Positions 39,020 through 48,972 are shown, counted from the stretch's first letter. The stretch: 64,000 nt of DNA from Rachycentron canadum (GCA_038496675.1 CM076659.1:19205637-19269636), one strand, 5' to 3'. The notes: generated from the sequence alone by a model not told the origin. Numbers and translations are program-made.

Positions 39020-40729
39020 TGTGTGCGCGCGTGTGCGTGAGTGCGTGCGTGCGTGCGTGCGTGTGTGTGTGTGTTCATCAGGGGTTCGTGTTCGGACAGT
39101 GAGAAGGACGACCGCCTCCAGCAGCTGAGAGATGAGCAGCAGCAGCAGCTCCTGGCTCTGAGGCAGGAGCAGTACTACAGTCAGAAATATCTACAGCGAG
39201 AACACATAAAGACGGTAAAGTCTTACTAAACCACCAGAGCCTAGTTTAAAGCTCACAGGCAATTTCTTTGACATAGGAAGACACAATTCATAGTCATTGG
39301 ACATGACATCACAATATAATGAACCTGTTTGCAGATGCCAACATGTTTGTGCACAAGCCTCCTACTGTAGTTCAACCCTTTTGATTACAGTAATAACTCT
39401 TTGAAGGGTAACCGTAAAACCTTACAACCAGAGAGTCAGAATTAGTATGAAAGACACTGACCCAAAGTTACAGAAACACAAACATGGTGGACATTTTTAA
39501 AGAAAAGGGAGTAGGAGGCCTTTAGTGGGACCTTTTCTGTGGAAAACCAACTCTGTGTCAACAGCTGCTTCAGTGATGTGAGGCTCCTAATATGGTTGGT
39601 GCAGATAGACTCAGGAGACCTAGAGCTTTCAAACACTGTCCAATTTGTCCAGGTTGTATGAAGACAGAGTCCAGCACAGACCAAAACAAACAGTATAAGG
39701 TAAATCTAACAAAGAGGATTTAAGGTCCGGTTCCACACAAATGATCCAGGTCATTTTAAACCCCAGAGGCTCTGTGTTAATTTGTCTCAGCGTCTTTTTC
39801 ACATGAACATCAGATGTGAGTGATCCTGTGTAAACCAGAGGTTCTGTTTACTCCCAGCTGACAGAGCGACTCTGCAGTCTGGCTGAGGAGAGTCACAACA
39901 CCCAGATGAAGAAACTCAAAGATATCTGTGACAAGTAAGAGAAAAAAAAAAATCTTTCATCTGCCCAGATTTCTGCTTGACCTTGTTTTAATGTTTGTTG
40001 TGCTTTGAAGAGCTGCTTTGTTGAGGAGCTTTTCCTCTCAGCTGTTGCAGGCAGCAGCAGCAGGTTGGATCTTGTCATCAGAGGAAAATAATTAGTACAT
40101 TTCCTCCTGTACGTAGGTACAGCCTTGAGGTAGTTGTACTTTACTTGAGTATTTCCAATTTAAGCTGCTTTTTTCCTCTACTCCACTACAAGTTAGAGTA
40201 CAATACTGTACACCACTATACTTTTTGCTTAGCTACATTCATTTGAAAACTATTGTTGCATTTGCACAAAATATGCTAAATGTATAAACCATCAAAAAAA
40301 TCTCACAACCTCTGAGATTTATCTCGTGACTCTTAAAAACAAAAAGCTGCTGTTTAATGGTTTAAGATTAGAAGAAGAGTCTTGTCTTAGATAATATTAG
40401 GAAGATAAATAGGGTCAATTCTGCAGTTTGGTGATTTATAAGTTCGTCTCAAATCGTTGCCGAGGTCTCTGTGGAGATTGATGACTGTTTTGTCTGAAAT
40501 TGCCGCTATGTTTAGGTGTTAGAGAGGTAATTAAAACTGTATTTTTTAACAGTTCCAGCAACTTTTAGGAGACAATTTAGAAGAAACTGTCTCTCCACCA
40601 TTAGCTGTAATGTTTTTCCTGCTGCTGCAGGGAGAAAAAAGAGCTGAAGAGACAGATGGATCGAAGGAGAACAGAGAAGATAAACCAAGCGAAGACCAAA
40701 GAGAAGCATCTGGCTGAGGAGTACGATCC

Positions 40730-40778
<49 letters not shown>

Positions 40779-41883
40779 ATCTATCTACTAACCCTCACTC
40801 TAGACACCCACTGGAGCTCCTTCATCTCTTCATGAACAGATTCTTCCAACAGGTTTTGTCAGATTTAGTCCAAACTTAACCGAGCTCAACCCATCTGTCT
40901 GTGTGTTCCCAGGGAGAAGATTGAGATCAATAAGTCCTACGTCAATGAAGTTGTCCAGAACATAAAACGGGTGAGCGGAGGATGATAAATCTGGGTTAGA
41001 GGAATTTCTATAGACTGAATCCTGCAGAAACGATGATGAAAATTTTATGGATGCAACGCTGTCTCTCTGTCTAGCTGTAGCTGTGTCTCTCTGCAGTCAT
41101 AAAACACTTCATAGGTCTCTTTGACTATTTGTCTTTTCTGTCTCCAGCTCGAGGAGACTCAGGCAAAGCGCCATGATCAGTTGGTGGAACAACACAATGG
41201 GCTCTTGCAGGAGATACAAGACCAGAAGCCAAAGGTACAACAGGAGTGGAAATTCTGTCCATTGCTTCATTGTCTGTCTTGTCTAAAGTCTTGTCCTGCC
41301 TCCATCAAATGCACCACCTACCGCTTTCAATATTTCACACATGAATGTGCTGCACAGCCAAAAATCTCTTATACATGGAGCTCCAAGCTGCTGCTGCTGC
41401 TGCTCTGTGGATCCACACCCACACAGTTAAGAATCAGCACTGACGTCAACAGAGGCCGTTTGAGTGATGTAATGTGCCCTCTAGCAGCCATATTGGATCC
41501 GTTCAAATGTTTGCATGTAATGGCTGACAACAGCTGGTTGAATTTGTGAATGTACAACCCATCTGTCTCAACAGTAGCAAATAAACAAGGCTAATTTTTG
41601 TGTTTTTTTGACTGTTTTGGAGCTGGGTCACCACCAATATATCTCACTGGCTGTGTGTCTCTATATTGTCAGTTCTGTTTGCATCTAAATGTGTTTAACG
41701 CGGATGCACTGTTGGGCTGTCTTGCTCCAGCTGCAGGGGGCCGTGGAGGCAGAGTTTCAGGAGAAGTTCCAGTGTTTGCCTGGAGAGATTCAAGACTTCC
41801 TGCAGGACAGGAAGACAGAGGTCAGAGGTCACAGCAAGTCCAGATCATCGACCCCTCATGAAGCTCTGTCAGAGGAGGACTGA
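15027..41883 (+). CDS. plcb1: Phosphoinositide phospholipase C beta-1-type, complete, 32 coding exons
   Basis: Cleaves PIP2 to IP3 and diacylglycerol downstream of Gq at the plasma membrane. Exons: 15027-15125, 18886-18963, 19796-19864, 20930-21070, 21243-21322, 22135-22188, 22821-22896, 23395-23495, 25085-25248, 25980-26126, 27703-27860, 28775-28857, 28970-29054, 29192-29357, 30615-30670, 31417-31513, 31748-31832, 33813-33937, 34378-34532, 34756-34923, 35000-35099, 35837-35941, 37381-37493, 37569-37719, 37902-37955, 38643-38820, 39082-39214, 39858-39934, 40631-40720, 40913-40970, 41148-41234, 41731-41883. They join in phase into 1161 codons (human PLCB1 1216). Order: PH (~1-140), EF hands (~150-300), X domain with catalytic H331 (SHYFINSSHNTYLT) and H378 (VITHGF), acidic linker with eight Asp (~501-519), Y domain (~528-673), C2 (~674-800), basic coiled-coil tail (~886-1161). 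VYIEVKDYVPDTF and the acidic linker point to PLCB1 rather than PLCB3. Which teleost PLCB1 duplicate this is cannot be told. The donor of exon 17 (GTATCC) is weak. Confidence 0.93.
15461..15543. repeat. (GT)n microsatellite, plcb1 intron 1
   Basis: An 83-base GT tract about 335 bases into intron 1, followed by a short GAATGT hexanucleotide run. Confidence 0.95.
15635..15698. repeat. (TG)n microsatellite, plcb1 intron 1
   Basis: A 64-base TG tract, about 90 bases after the previous one and in the same orientation. Confidence 0.95.
15884..15897. promoter_or_regulatory. Perfect X-box palindrome (candidate RFX site), plcb1 intron 1
   Basis: GTTACCATGGTAAC is a perfect 14-base palindrome that fits the RFX X-box consensus GTNRCC-N(0-3)-RGYAAC with no mismatch. 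One-mismatch relatives lie at 16163-16176 and 18022-18035 in the same intron. That RFX proteins bind here is an inference. Confidence 0.5.
16066..16114. repeat. (GT)n microsatellite, plcb1 intron 1
   Basis: GT tract interrupted once by GTAT. Confidence 0.9.
17406..17481. repeat. (GT)n microsatellite, plcb1 intron 1
   Basis: A GT tract of about 75 bases with one TTT interruption, following a (GTTTT)n run. Confidence 0.95.
18130..18650. mobile_element. Probable worn dispersed repeat, plcb1 intron 1
   Basis: Phrases such as GGAGCCGACACATAGTTTCC and GACCAAAAACAGAGCTAAAA resemble, from memory, a repeat common in percomorph introns. I see no terminal repeats or coding signature, so family and limits are uncertain. 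Confidence 0.35.
19150..19345 (-). mobile_element. Dispersed repeat copy A, plcb1 intron 2 (minus orientation)
   Basis: The reverse complement of this segment matches 24130-24370 in several ordered blocks: GAAGAGCCTTAAA, CTAATGACCA-CAGGGGG, TATTGAAGTC and AGTTTCAAGTC. Copy A lacks an internal segment present in the other copy. Two related copies in opposite orientation show it is a mobile, interspersed family. No coding capacity is seen. Confidence 0.7.
20827..20929. other. Pyrimidine-rich 3' part of plcb1 intron 3
   Basis: Ordinary intron sequence leading to the TAG acceptor at 20927-20929. No separate feature is seen. Confidence 0.4.
21390..21515 (+). mobile_element. Partial copy of short inverted-repeat element with CTAACCCTAA interior, plcb1 intron 5
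   Basis: The blocks CTAACCCTAAAACCAGGTCTTAACCCTCAA (quoted by feel; 21423-21450) and GACCCCACAAGTACAGTG (21492-21509) match the family of the fuller element at 42791-43055, in the same orientation. The 5' end is missing here. Confidence 0.55.
24130..24650 (+). mobile_element. Dispersed repeat copy B, plcb1 intron 8 (plus orientation)
   Basis: A longer copy of the family also found inverted at 19150-19345. It continues with a segment containing TGGTTTCAAAAAACCAAGAG that, as I recall, is typical of a common percomorph repeat. The upstream part, about 23950-24120, contains a GGTCAAAAGTCAAAGGTCAC stretch that may be a second repeat type. No ORF of note. Confidence 0.65.
25251..25280. repeat. (AC)n microsatellite abutting the donor of plcb1 exon 9
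   Basis: The splice donor is GT at 25249-25250 and the AC repeat starts at the next base, so intron positions +3 to +32 are all repeat. Confidence 0.9.
26870..27440 (+). mobile_element. Degenerate teleost interspersed repeat, plcb1 intron 10
   Basis: The segment begins with a TTTATGTACCACTTTTCTTA motif and contains, in order, pieces resembling CTAACAGTAAAGGCCTGGTT, CAGGCAGCAAGTGGAA, AGATCTGGGCCAGTTG and ATTACAATAGACAAGAGAAG. I recall this order from a very abundant non-coding repeat of spiny-rayed fish. No ORF or terminal repeats are visible; limits are approximate. A short piece like its 5' end (TAAACTTTATTTATAAAGCA) also occurs at 21130-21149. Confidence 0.55.
32016..33598 (+). mobile_element. 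Tc1-like DNA transposon, 1583 bp, in plcb1 intron 17
   Basis: The element is flanked by TA at 32014-32015 and 33599-33600. Its terminal inverted repeats are about 200 bases long. The outer ends start CAG(T/C)GGCTTACAAAAGTATT, and each arm carries a second, inner copy of the motif (CAAAAGTATTCAGCCCCC at 32209-32226; inverted at about 33350-33366), the IR/DR arrangement of some Tc1-like elements. The right arm has an extra AT-rich stretch of TTAATATATTTAA type (about 33485-33540), which makes it longer. The interior holds one disabled transposase gene on the + strand. It sits 183 bases after plcb1 exon 17 and leaves both neighbouring exons intact. Confidence 0.9.
32355..33344 (+). pseudogene. 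Tc1-like transposase pseudogene
   Basis: Pieces of a Tc1 transposase in order: a helix-turn-helix region (KISQALNISRSTVQSII, with GRPPKLTG after it), the second DNA-binding part (SVHRTTIGRTLHKSGLYGR), then the DDE core (GGSIMIWGCFSSAG, QQDNDPKHKA). Breaks seen: an in-frame TGA at 32586-32588, a frameshift and small deletion near 32820-32852 that removes the usual first-aspartate region, loss of residues in the SPDQNLWQ segment where the catalytic glutamate normally lies, and a TAA at 33288-33290 just before the usual end at 33342-33344. It cannot encode an active enzyme. Helper-dependent movement of the whole element is still conceivable, as the ends look intact. Confidence 0.88.
36493..37111 (+). 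pseudogene. Second Tc1-like transposase remnant, plcb1 intron 22
   Basis: An ORF of about 50 codons from 36493 carries a Tc1 N-terminal motif (GHSQREFSKQTGDSRCGVQ) and stops at 36643-36645. Downstream, in broken frames, are recognisable later parts: a QHDND-like core at about 36826-36840, a SPDLN-IIEA-like segment near 36912-36935, and a KGGHTKY-like end at 37090-37111. It differs from the transposase at 32355-33344, so it represents a separate, older Tc1 lineage. Terminal inverted repeats could not be found, so the ends of the original element are unknown. Confidence 0.8.
38988..39074. repeat. (TG)n/(CG,TG) tract just before plcb1 exon 27
   Basis: An alternating purine-pyrimidine tract with TGCG units ends seven bases before the exon, leaving only TCATCAG as non-repeat acceptor sequence. 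Such tracts favour Z-DNA. Confidence 0.9.
40110..40290 (+). mobile_element. Probable dispersed repeat, plcb1 intron 28
   Basis: Contains GTACTTTACTTGAGTATTTC, CTCTACTCCACTACA and ACTTTTTGCTTAGCTACATT, which resemble a repeat family abundant in teleost genomes. No coding capacity. A related but inverted and weaker piece may lie near 28560-28690. Confidence 0.45.
40733..40770. repeat. (AC)n microsatellite, 12 bases after the donor of plcb1 exon 29
   Basis: A 38-base AC tract beginning just inside intron 29. Confidence 0.9.
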
Positions 41884-42175
41884 AGAGCAAAAAAAATGAA
41901 CGAATGAAAGCCGAGTGGAGTAAATCAAGAAAGAACAAAAGATCCAAAAGACAAGGACGTGGGAGAGGCAAGAAAGAAAAGAGATATTAGGTTTTAGAGA
42001 CTGTTACTTTTCTTTGTAAAGGAAAAATGCTTTAAAAGTTTTTTAAATTCCTTTCTAGCATGCACTTTGCTGTACTTCAGCATTTAATCAGAACCCATTT
42101 AGTCTTGCATTTAGTCTTACTTTCTGTTATTTTGACAAACAACTGAAACCCAACGGTTTGTACTGCATGACAACA

Positions 42176-42176
<1 letters not shown>

Positions 42177-42238
<62 letters not shown>
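42177..42238. repeat. (TATC)n tetranucleotide microsatellite
   Basis: A perfect TATC tract of about 60 bases, 290 bases after the plcb1 stop codon. Confidence 0.95.
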
Positions 42239-42790
42239 ACAGTTGGTGCAATTTATTTCTCTTCATATTTTCAGTGAACATACATCAGACTTGAGGCCTG
42301 TCTCTGTTATATGCACACAGAGAGACATCAATCACCACGAGTCCAAACCGCACATTTTTTATCCTCCTCCTCAGTCAGTAAGTCAACCTGGTCTACAGTG
42401 GTCAGAATCCAAAACCACAATGCTACATGCAATTTTGTATTTTTTTTCCATTGTCATTATTAGAAAGGCTCTCTTTTTCACACTTGCACTGTTGCACATA
42501 TGCACACTTGGTAGCTGCCCAGCACAACCACAGCCTGATTTGTTGGCCTCTGAGCAATTTTACTGGAGCAGCTGGAGGTTAATGGCTTTACTCCTCAGCT
42601 GTGTGTGTGTGTGTGTGTGTGGGGGGGGGTCACATTTATCCTGCACAACCTGCTGCTTTTCTAAAGGTAAGAACATAAGGTACAATTACAATATTTCACA
42701 CTACAGACATAATATCATAACATAACATAAATCCATAGTGTAATATGAATACCCTATACTCTTAAGGACATGGGAAACTACACACGCTCA

Positions 42791-43055
42791 TGTTTCTATA
42801 CTTGTGGGGACCTTCATGGACATAATACACTTCACAGACCCTAACCACACATCTGAAACCATCCCAACTAAAAGCCTAACCATTAACCCCTAGCTAAGCC
42901 TAAGATGACCCAAACCAAAGCCTTTACTTTTAAACCGAGTCTTAACCTTCAGTCCTGTGCAGTAGTGAGAACCAGCCCACATGTCCTCAGGGTGGAGGGA
43001 CGTCCTCGCTTCAGTGGTTTAAAAACTTGAATTTGGTCCTCACAAATATAACAAT
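42791..43055 (+). mobile_element. Short inverted-repeat element (MITE-like) downstream of plcb1
   Basis: The first 20 bases (TTTCTATACTTGTGGGGACC) match the reverse complement of the last 20 at 16 of 20 positions. The interior has CTAACC/TCTTAACC blocks shared with the partial copy at 21390-21515. It has no ORF. As I recall, elements starting CTTGTGGGGACC and ending GGTCCCCACAAG are common in teleosts. Confidence 0.65.
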
Positions 43056-44359
43056 ACACACCCCTACATACACATATTTTTCAATGGAGAGCAGCATTTT
43101 CTGTGCATCTAAGGTCACGTGAGTATATTATCAGACCCTGTGTGTTTTATTCTTATTTATTTATTTTGTATTGTACCTTCGGGCGGTCACTCATGTAGAA
43201 GCGTAACCGTCATCATCCTTAACCCTTCACCAGGATGAGGCCCTCATTCAGAATATTTATGAGTATGTTAACACAACATGAGAGAGGAGATCATCTTGAT
43301 GAGTTAAATGTGGTTAGGGAGGACAAAGGGGCTGATACTGTGAAGTGACCTTTTTGTGCTTTGTGTTTCACAAGATTTGTGTTAGACTACTCCTGCATCA
43401 TGTATCGATTCCTCACTACTTTCATGATGCATTTATGTATTTATTCATTTATTTATTTATTTATGAGATTCGATGGAAAATGTCTCAAGGACAAATTCTG
43501 CTAAGATATTGAAATGAATACAGTTACACAATAACATGACAGTTAACCTAATACTTTTATGGATTTATGGATTGTCAGACTTTCACTTCCTTAATATTTA
43601 AACAAAAGGAGAGGATTTGCAAAGGAAGATTACTGGTGATTACACGTTTGATTTTTTTTTTCCTTTTTTTCTTTCTAAATAATTTGTTTTCTGACTAGTA
43701 GCAGCCACATCCCTCAGTCCCCTCAGACTGCTACACAACCGGTCAGACAGTTGTTAGATGTGGAAGAGCCAAAGACTCTGCTGCCACTGCATGATTTATC
43801 TGTTTAGATGTGGAAGTTGTTTTATCACACCCTGATGAATATTTATTTATTGTTATTTTGATGATAACTGAGTAAGAGGAACATCATTTTCAAGACTGTT
43901 TCTGAATGAAATTAGTCCACTTTTTTGTAAAAATGTAAAATGATTGGAGCGTGTGACTCTTTGTACAGTGACCTTCCACAAATTGATTTGTTGGAACATT
44001 TTCCATGTTTTGTTTTTCCTCTGAACTGAAACAACTAAGGCCTAAGCTGCGTTCAACAACCTTTCTTCAGGGAACCTTTTTCTTCAAATTTAAGTCGCTG
44101 TTGATCGAGTTGAACAACCTTCTCAATCTCAATCTCCACCTGACCTCGTAAATACAGCCCGCACTGCAGCTCATCTAGATTCAGCTGCTAAAACTTGTTC
44201 ACAACTGCAGAGCAACAGAGGTTCTCCAGCAAAACGCCTTGTTGAACGCACGCTGGTTTTAGTGATTAAACTGAGCATGCTTTATTGTCTTGGATTTCTC
44301 CACCAGTTAAATTGTGTCCTGGTTTTACTGAATGCTATTTTAAGACCGATTGAAAGACC

Positions 44360-44365
44360 ATTAAA
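44360..44365 (+). promoter_or_regulatory. Possible distal poly(A) signal of plcb1 (ATTAAA)
   Basis: ATTAAA is followed within about 40 bases by a GT-rich stretch (GAGGTGTAATCACTTTGTG), a plausible cleavage context. It is 2.5 kb after the stop, so this is a weak call. Confidence 0.3.
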
Positions 44366-45700
44366 ACATTTGATCTAAAAATGAGGTGTAATCACTTTGT
44401 GTTAAAGTCCAAGATCAGAGCTGGATGAACTTTTCAGAGCTCACTGTGTTGTGGGAACATGCCGCACATGAGCTGTATGGAAGGAGGAAGGGTACAATGG
44501 GTAATTACTGTTGTCAACCACGTCGTGACAAACCCACGGCGTGCGGTGTTTGTTCACAAAACTTTGCTGCTGTTGTGGTGATTTTGTGTGCGAGCGAGTT
44601 AACGTGGGTCCTCACAGAGAGGCGGTTTACTGTAGCTGTCATGGAGGAGGAAGATGGAGGAGGGAGGCGGTCTGTCATGTTTTCTTGTTGCTGTATATTT
44701 GTTGAATGAGCTCTCTGCCTGTGGACATCATTAACACAACAGACATGTTGTAAACTAAGCCTACAGCTCAGGCAACGTAACATACATACCGTATGAGTGT
44801 ATGACTGTTTTTGTTGACTTCTTATTTAATTCATTTACCTGTCAGTACAATTTCACTTCCATGATGTGTTTCTATCGCATCATTTTGTTGTTATTGTTTT
44901 ATTTATTTACTATTGTTAGCAGTAGTATTATTATTACTACTATTATCAATATTATTATTATTATTGTCAATTTGTATAATCCAATCACAGCTGTAACTTT
45001 ATTTAAATCTTCATTCATATTTGTTTCTTGATAAGGCTACAGCTGTTTCCAAAGATACTGAATGTCTGAATTAGTTTTCCATGAAAACGTTATGTCTTTT
45101 TAATCAAATGCAACAATGATTATTCTTTCGATCACAGCATTAATCAATGTAAAACAGTAAAGACTCAACTGACTACATGTGAAAGAGGTTTGTTTTCAGC
45201 GATGAACCCACAGATAGCCTTTTAGCCTCATTCAGCTCATTGTTTTGGTTTTTCAGCCCATGCAGTGTTTGGTTCAGTCTCATTTCTCATCAGCTTTGTT
45301 TCCAGCAGGCAGAAAAAAAAAAAGAGCGATAGAGACCGTCTGGTGAAGTTAAGCGTGATTATTCATGTTAAATTTACTGTAGTTAATTGAGTCTCATCAG
45401 ACAGATTGAGGGGAAGAAGAAATACCGGAAACTCAAGTTAAAGTTCAGTGTCACCTCAATGACATCACCAAACGCTCTGCCCGAGAGCGTTTGGACACTG
45501 ACAGCTTCCAAAACTGCAGACAGAAGAAATAGTCCCTGTGGTGGATGCTGAGGTTTGTGGATCCAGTGTAAAGGGGAGATTGGGGTGATTTGGGAAGTGA
45601 TGCTGAAAATTGCCCCTGTGTTGCTAGTGGCAGGAACCCCCCCCCCTCCCCAACTATCACAGGTCAGTAGTCTTTCCTCCTCTTTGCAGCAGATGGTGGC
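44366..45700. other. Intergenic region plcb1-napb, no gene seen
   Basis: AT-rich DNA with (ATT)n-like runs near 44925-44965. The ORF at 44425-44709 has no recognisable domain, no paired splice sites of note and no family resemblance, so I do not call it. The last 300 bases become GC-richer towards the napb promoter. Confidence 0.5.
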
Positions 45701-45876
45701 AGTGAGCCGCGAATGAGCTTTCTCTCTCGCCGTAGAAGAAGAGCCGCAGCCTCTCAGCATCAGCACCAGCAGAGACATCCCCCTCCTCTCCTCTCCTCAC
45801 CGCTCTCCTCTGCTCCTCTCCGTCCACTGCGGAACATCGGCCTGTTTTCCTCCCATCCCTCCAGACCCAGCTCGCC
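45701..45876 (+). promoter_or_regulatory. napb 5' leader / proximal promoter
   Basis: GC-rich and pyrimidine-rich sequence directly upstream of the napb ATG. No TATA box is evident. An ATG at 45713 opens a 67-codon ORF that ends at 45916, overlapping the napb start in another frame. Confidence 0.45.
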
Positions 45877-46010
45877 ATGGACAACTCCGGCAAAGAGAAG
45901 GAGGCCATGCAGCTGATGGCTGAAGCCGACAAAAAGGTCAAAGCGTCCGGATCCTTCCTGGGAGGGATGTTCGGGTAAAGGATGCTTTCATTCCTCTCTC
46001 TGTCTCTGTT

Positions 46011-46044
<34 letters not shown>

Positions 46045-46820
46045 ATGGGGGAGGGATCCATGCACGCAGGGCCCATCACAACCTCTCAAGTGTTTCTGCT
46101 TGTCTTCGCTACAATATCTATGTATAACACTCCCATAATATCCCCATAGCGGCTCTGTGGTGTCCAGTCAGGTGGAGGCCTGATCAGATCTCGCATTGCA
46201 TCAGTTTTCTAATTGATCGTCATCATGTTCATGTGATCTGTTCTACACATCCCTGTAACTTTCACTGTGACATTGTGTCCTTCTGAAAGATTTATCCCAG
46301 CCTTATCATCGCACCTTCTTCCGTCAGCTCCGAGCTGAAAAAAATTTAAATTCAAAAAAAAAAAAAAAAAAGAGAGCCGTCATCGCAGGTGCTGTGGCCT
46401 CGGCCTGCGTGTCGTGGCCTGTCACGCAAGAGACGTGTAAATGTGTAAAGCATCGTCTCCTGCCGCCGCTGCTGCGGCCGCTGCCGCTGCCGCTGCCGCT
46501 GCCGCTGCTGCTGCCGCTGCTGCCGCTGCCGCTGCTGCCGCTGCTGCCGCTGCCGCTGCCGCTGCTGCTGCCGCTGCTGCGGGATGTGAGCGGGGCTCGG
46601 ATGCAGCGTGAGGCCGTGCCAGCAATGCAGGGAGGCGGGGAGAGCAACGCAGTCAGGACGGCGCGGGGTGGGGTGGTGGTGTGGCCGTGCGGGGGCTGTG
46701 CACGCGCGTGTGCGTGTGTGTTCAAACGGATTGGGAGTGGGCTGGTGGCCTTCATGTGTTTGGGAAGGATGGATGTTTACAAGAAACAAAAATGGAAACA
46801 CTGGGATGTGAAGTTGATAT

Positions 46821-46914
<94 letters not shown>

Positions 46915-48334
46915 ACTCACAAGGGTATTTAATATAGGCTCTATATACCTACACAACCCTCAATGGTCTCACACCTAAAGAGTCATGAATTAATTCATCA
47001 GGAAAATAACTAATAGATAACACATTTTAATCACAGAAATGTTAATGACCCACAAGAAAAGATAAGATATAGCAATAAACATAAATTCAAGGAACATAAA
47101 AATGCAGTGTCAATAAAGCTTGATTCATTACTGCATGAGTAAGTAGCTCCTGTACATAACAGCAGGAAATGCAGATAAACTGTCAGTGTCAACCCTTTAA
47201 CATGATCAAAGGCACAGTCTTTACTTAAGTTGCTATCTATCTTATCTACAGTGTCCCTGTGAACTGAAATGAGTCCCATCTGCTTTTTCCACATATTATT
47301 AACCTCATCCGATGATTCTGATTTGTTGGCCTCAGACAGTGGAGAGTATCTTTTCCTCATTTCTGTGATAATAGTTTTTTGATAGGGTTAGCACTGTCGA
47401 TTCACAGCAAGAGCCAACAGTGCTAGGTATGACTGTGTTCGATTCCTGGGTCCGGGCCTGTGTGGGTTCTCGACATGTATTCCTTTATCTTCCCACAGTC
47501 CAAAGACATGCAGGTTTAGGTTAATCAGTGGCTCTAAATTGCCTGTAGGTGAGAATTTGAGCATGAATGGTTGTTTGTCTCTGTACCCCACCCTGTCTCA
47601 GCTGGGATTGGCTCGAGCCCCCTGCGACTCGAACAGATAAGCAGTATAGATAATGGATGGATGGATATTTTTAATATCTTTGTGGTTTTTCTACAGCATG
47701 GCCCTTGAGACACATTTTAACCTGAAGTGAAAAAAAAGTCCTGAAGTCCAAATGAGGTTATCGCCTTTCTTAAAATAATGCAGGGTCTGTGAATGCACAG
47801 TTGAAGATAATGGCTAAAAAGTGTTAGTAATTGTCTCTACACCTGCTGCTTTTGTCTTTTGTCTTTTGTGTGTTTCTCATTCAAGCTGACTCAGAGCTGC
47901 AGAGCCAGTCATCTTTCCCATGGAGAATGATGCAAACACTGTGTGAACTAGTTCATGCTGCAGTCATATGGACTCAGATATAACATATAGCAAGCTGGAT
48001 AAGAGTCAGATGCACAGATTAACATGAGTCAATTGTGATACTCTTGAGTTTTGCAGGATGGTTGTTAATGCTGCAGTTAAAAAAAAACAGCAAATTAATG
48101 CATCATATGAGCAGATTTGAGAGAGTTTCAGCTGCAGGGTGTCTGTATCCTCACAGTGATGTCCTTCAGCTGGACACTGCTGCACGCTACTTTAACACAG
48201 CCTTTCATTTCAGAGTAAGACCGACAGTTTTAAACATGCATAAGCATCAGCATTTTTTTTTCTATTTTAAAAATGCGTCACTAATTCATGAGGTCAGGAA
48301 CCTGGAAATTATTAATTTTGTTTGTCCTTGCCCT

Positions 48335-48394
<60 letters not shown>

Positions 48395-48930
48395 TGCGTG
48401 CGTGTGTGTGTTTCATAGGGGGAACCATAAAGTGGAGGATGCCTGTGAAATGTACGCCAGAGCAGCCAACATGTTTAAGATGGCAAAGAACTGGAGTGGT
48501 AGGTGACACACATACACACACATGCACAGGCACACGTGTACACACATGCATATGTCACATGAATAAATAAATAAGCACACATAAATTTGTGCACAAATAA
48601 ACAAACTCCTACACAAACACTCCCACATGCACACACACACACACACACACACTAATTTAAATGCCTTTTTCCCTCCACATTTTAACAGGATATAAATGCA
48701 GCCTGCAGAAACTATGACATAACCAGCTTTAAAGAAACACATACAGTGTTTTTCTTTCACTTTTCTGAAAGTTTATTGCAATATGGACAAATGAGTTATA
48801 CTTTGATGGCTGCCCTCATCTACTGAGGGCAAATGAGCCAATAATAGCTCATGCTGAGCAGAATTTAGCTGTTTAGATATGTGTTTTGATGGTTCTGCTG
48901 CCTGATGTGTGTGTGTGTGTTTGTGTGTGA

Positions 48931-48972
<42 letters not shown>

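Larger units (their letters stand above)
41884..44359 (+). other. plcb1 3' UTR and flank, no further gene seen
   Basis: About 2.5 kb after the plcb1 stop without a coding exon. It contains a (TATC)n tetranucleotide run at 42177-42238, a short (TG)n-G10 run at 42600-42630 and an inverted-repeat element at 42791-43055. AT-rich segments with several ATTTA motifs (for example around 43435-43465) fit a long, regulated 3' UTR, but where the transcript ends is not certain. Confidence 0.5.

Noticed and set aside
44425..44709. 94-codon ORF between plcb1 and napb
   Set aside because: No recognisable domain, no promoter-like context and no splice partners; length is within chance for this region.
45750..45780. 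Possible RE1/NRSF silencer (TCAGCATCAGCACCAGCAGA) near the napb start
   Set aside because: Only the TCAGCACC half fits; the second half of the RE1 consensus is missing.
46394..46822. Leucine/proline- or alanine-rich ORFs in napb intron 1
   Set aside because: They are readings of the CTG/CCG tract in several frames and lie inside an intron of a well-supported gene.
47437..47446. B-box GTTCGATTCC as a possible tRNA gene
   Set aside because: No cloverleaf could be folded around it; the surrounding sequence fits a SINE-like repeat.
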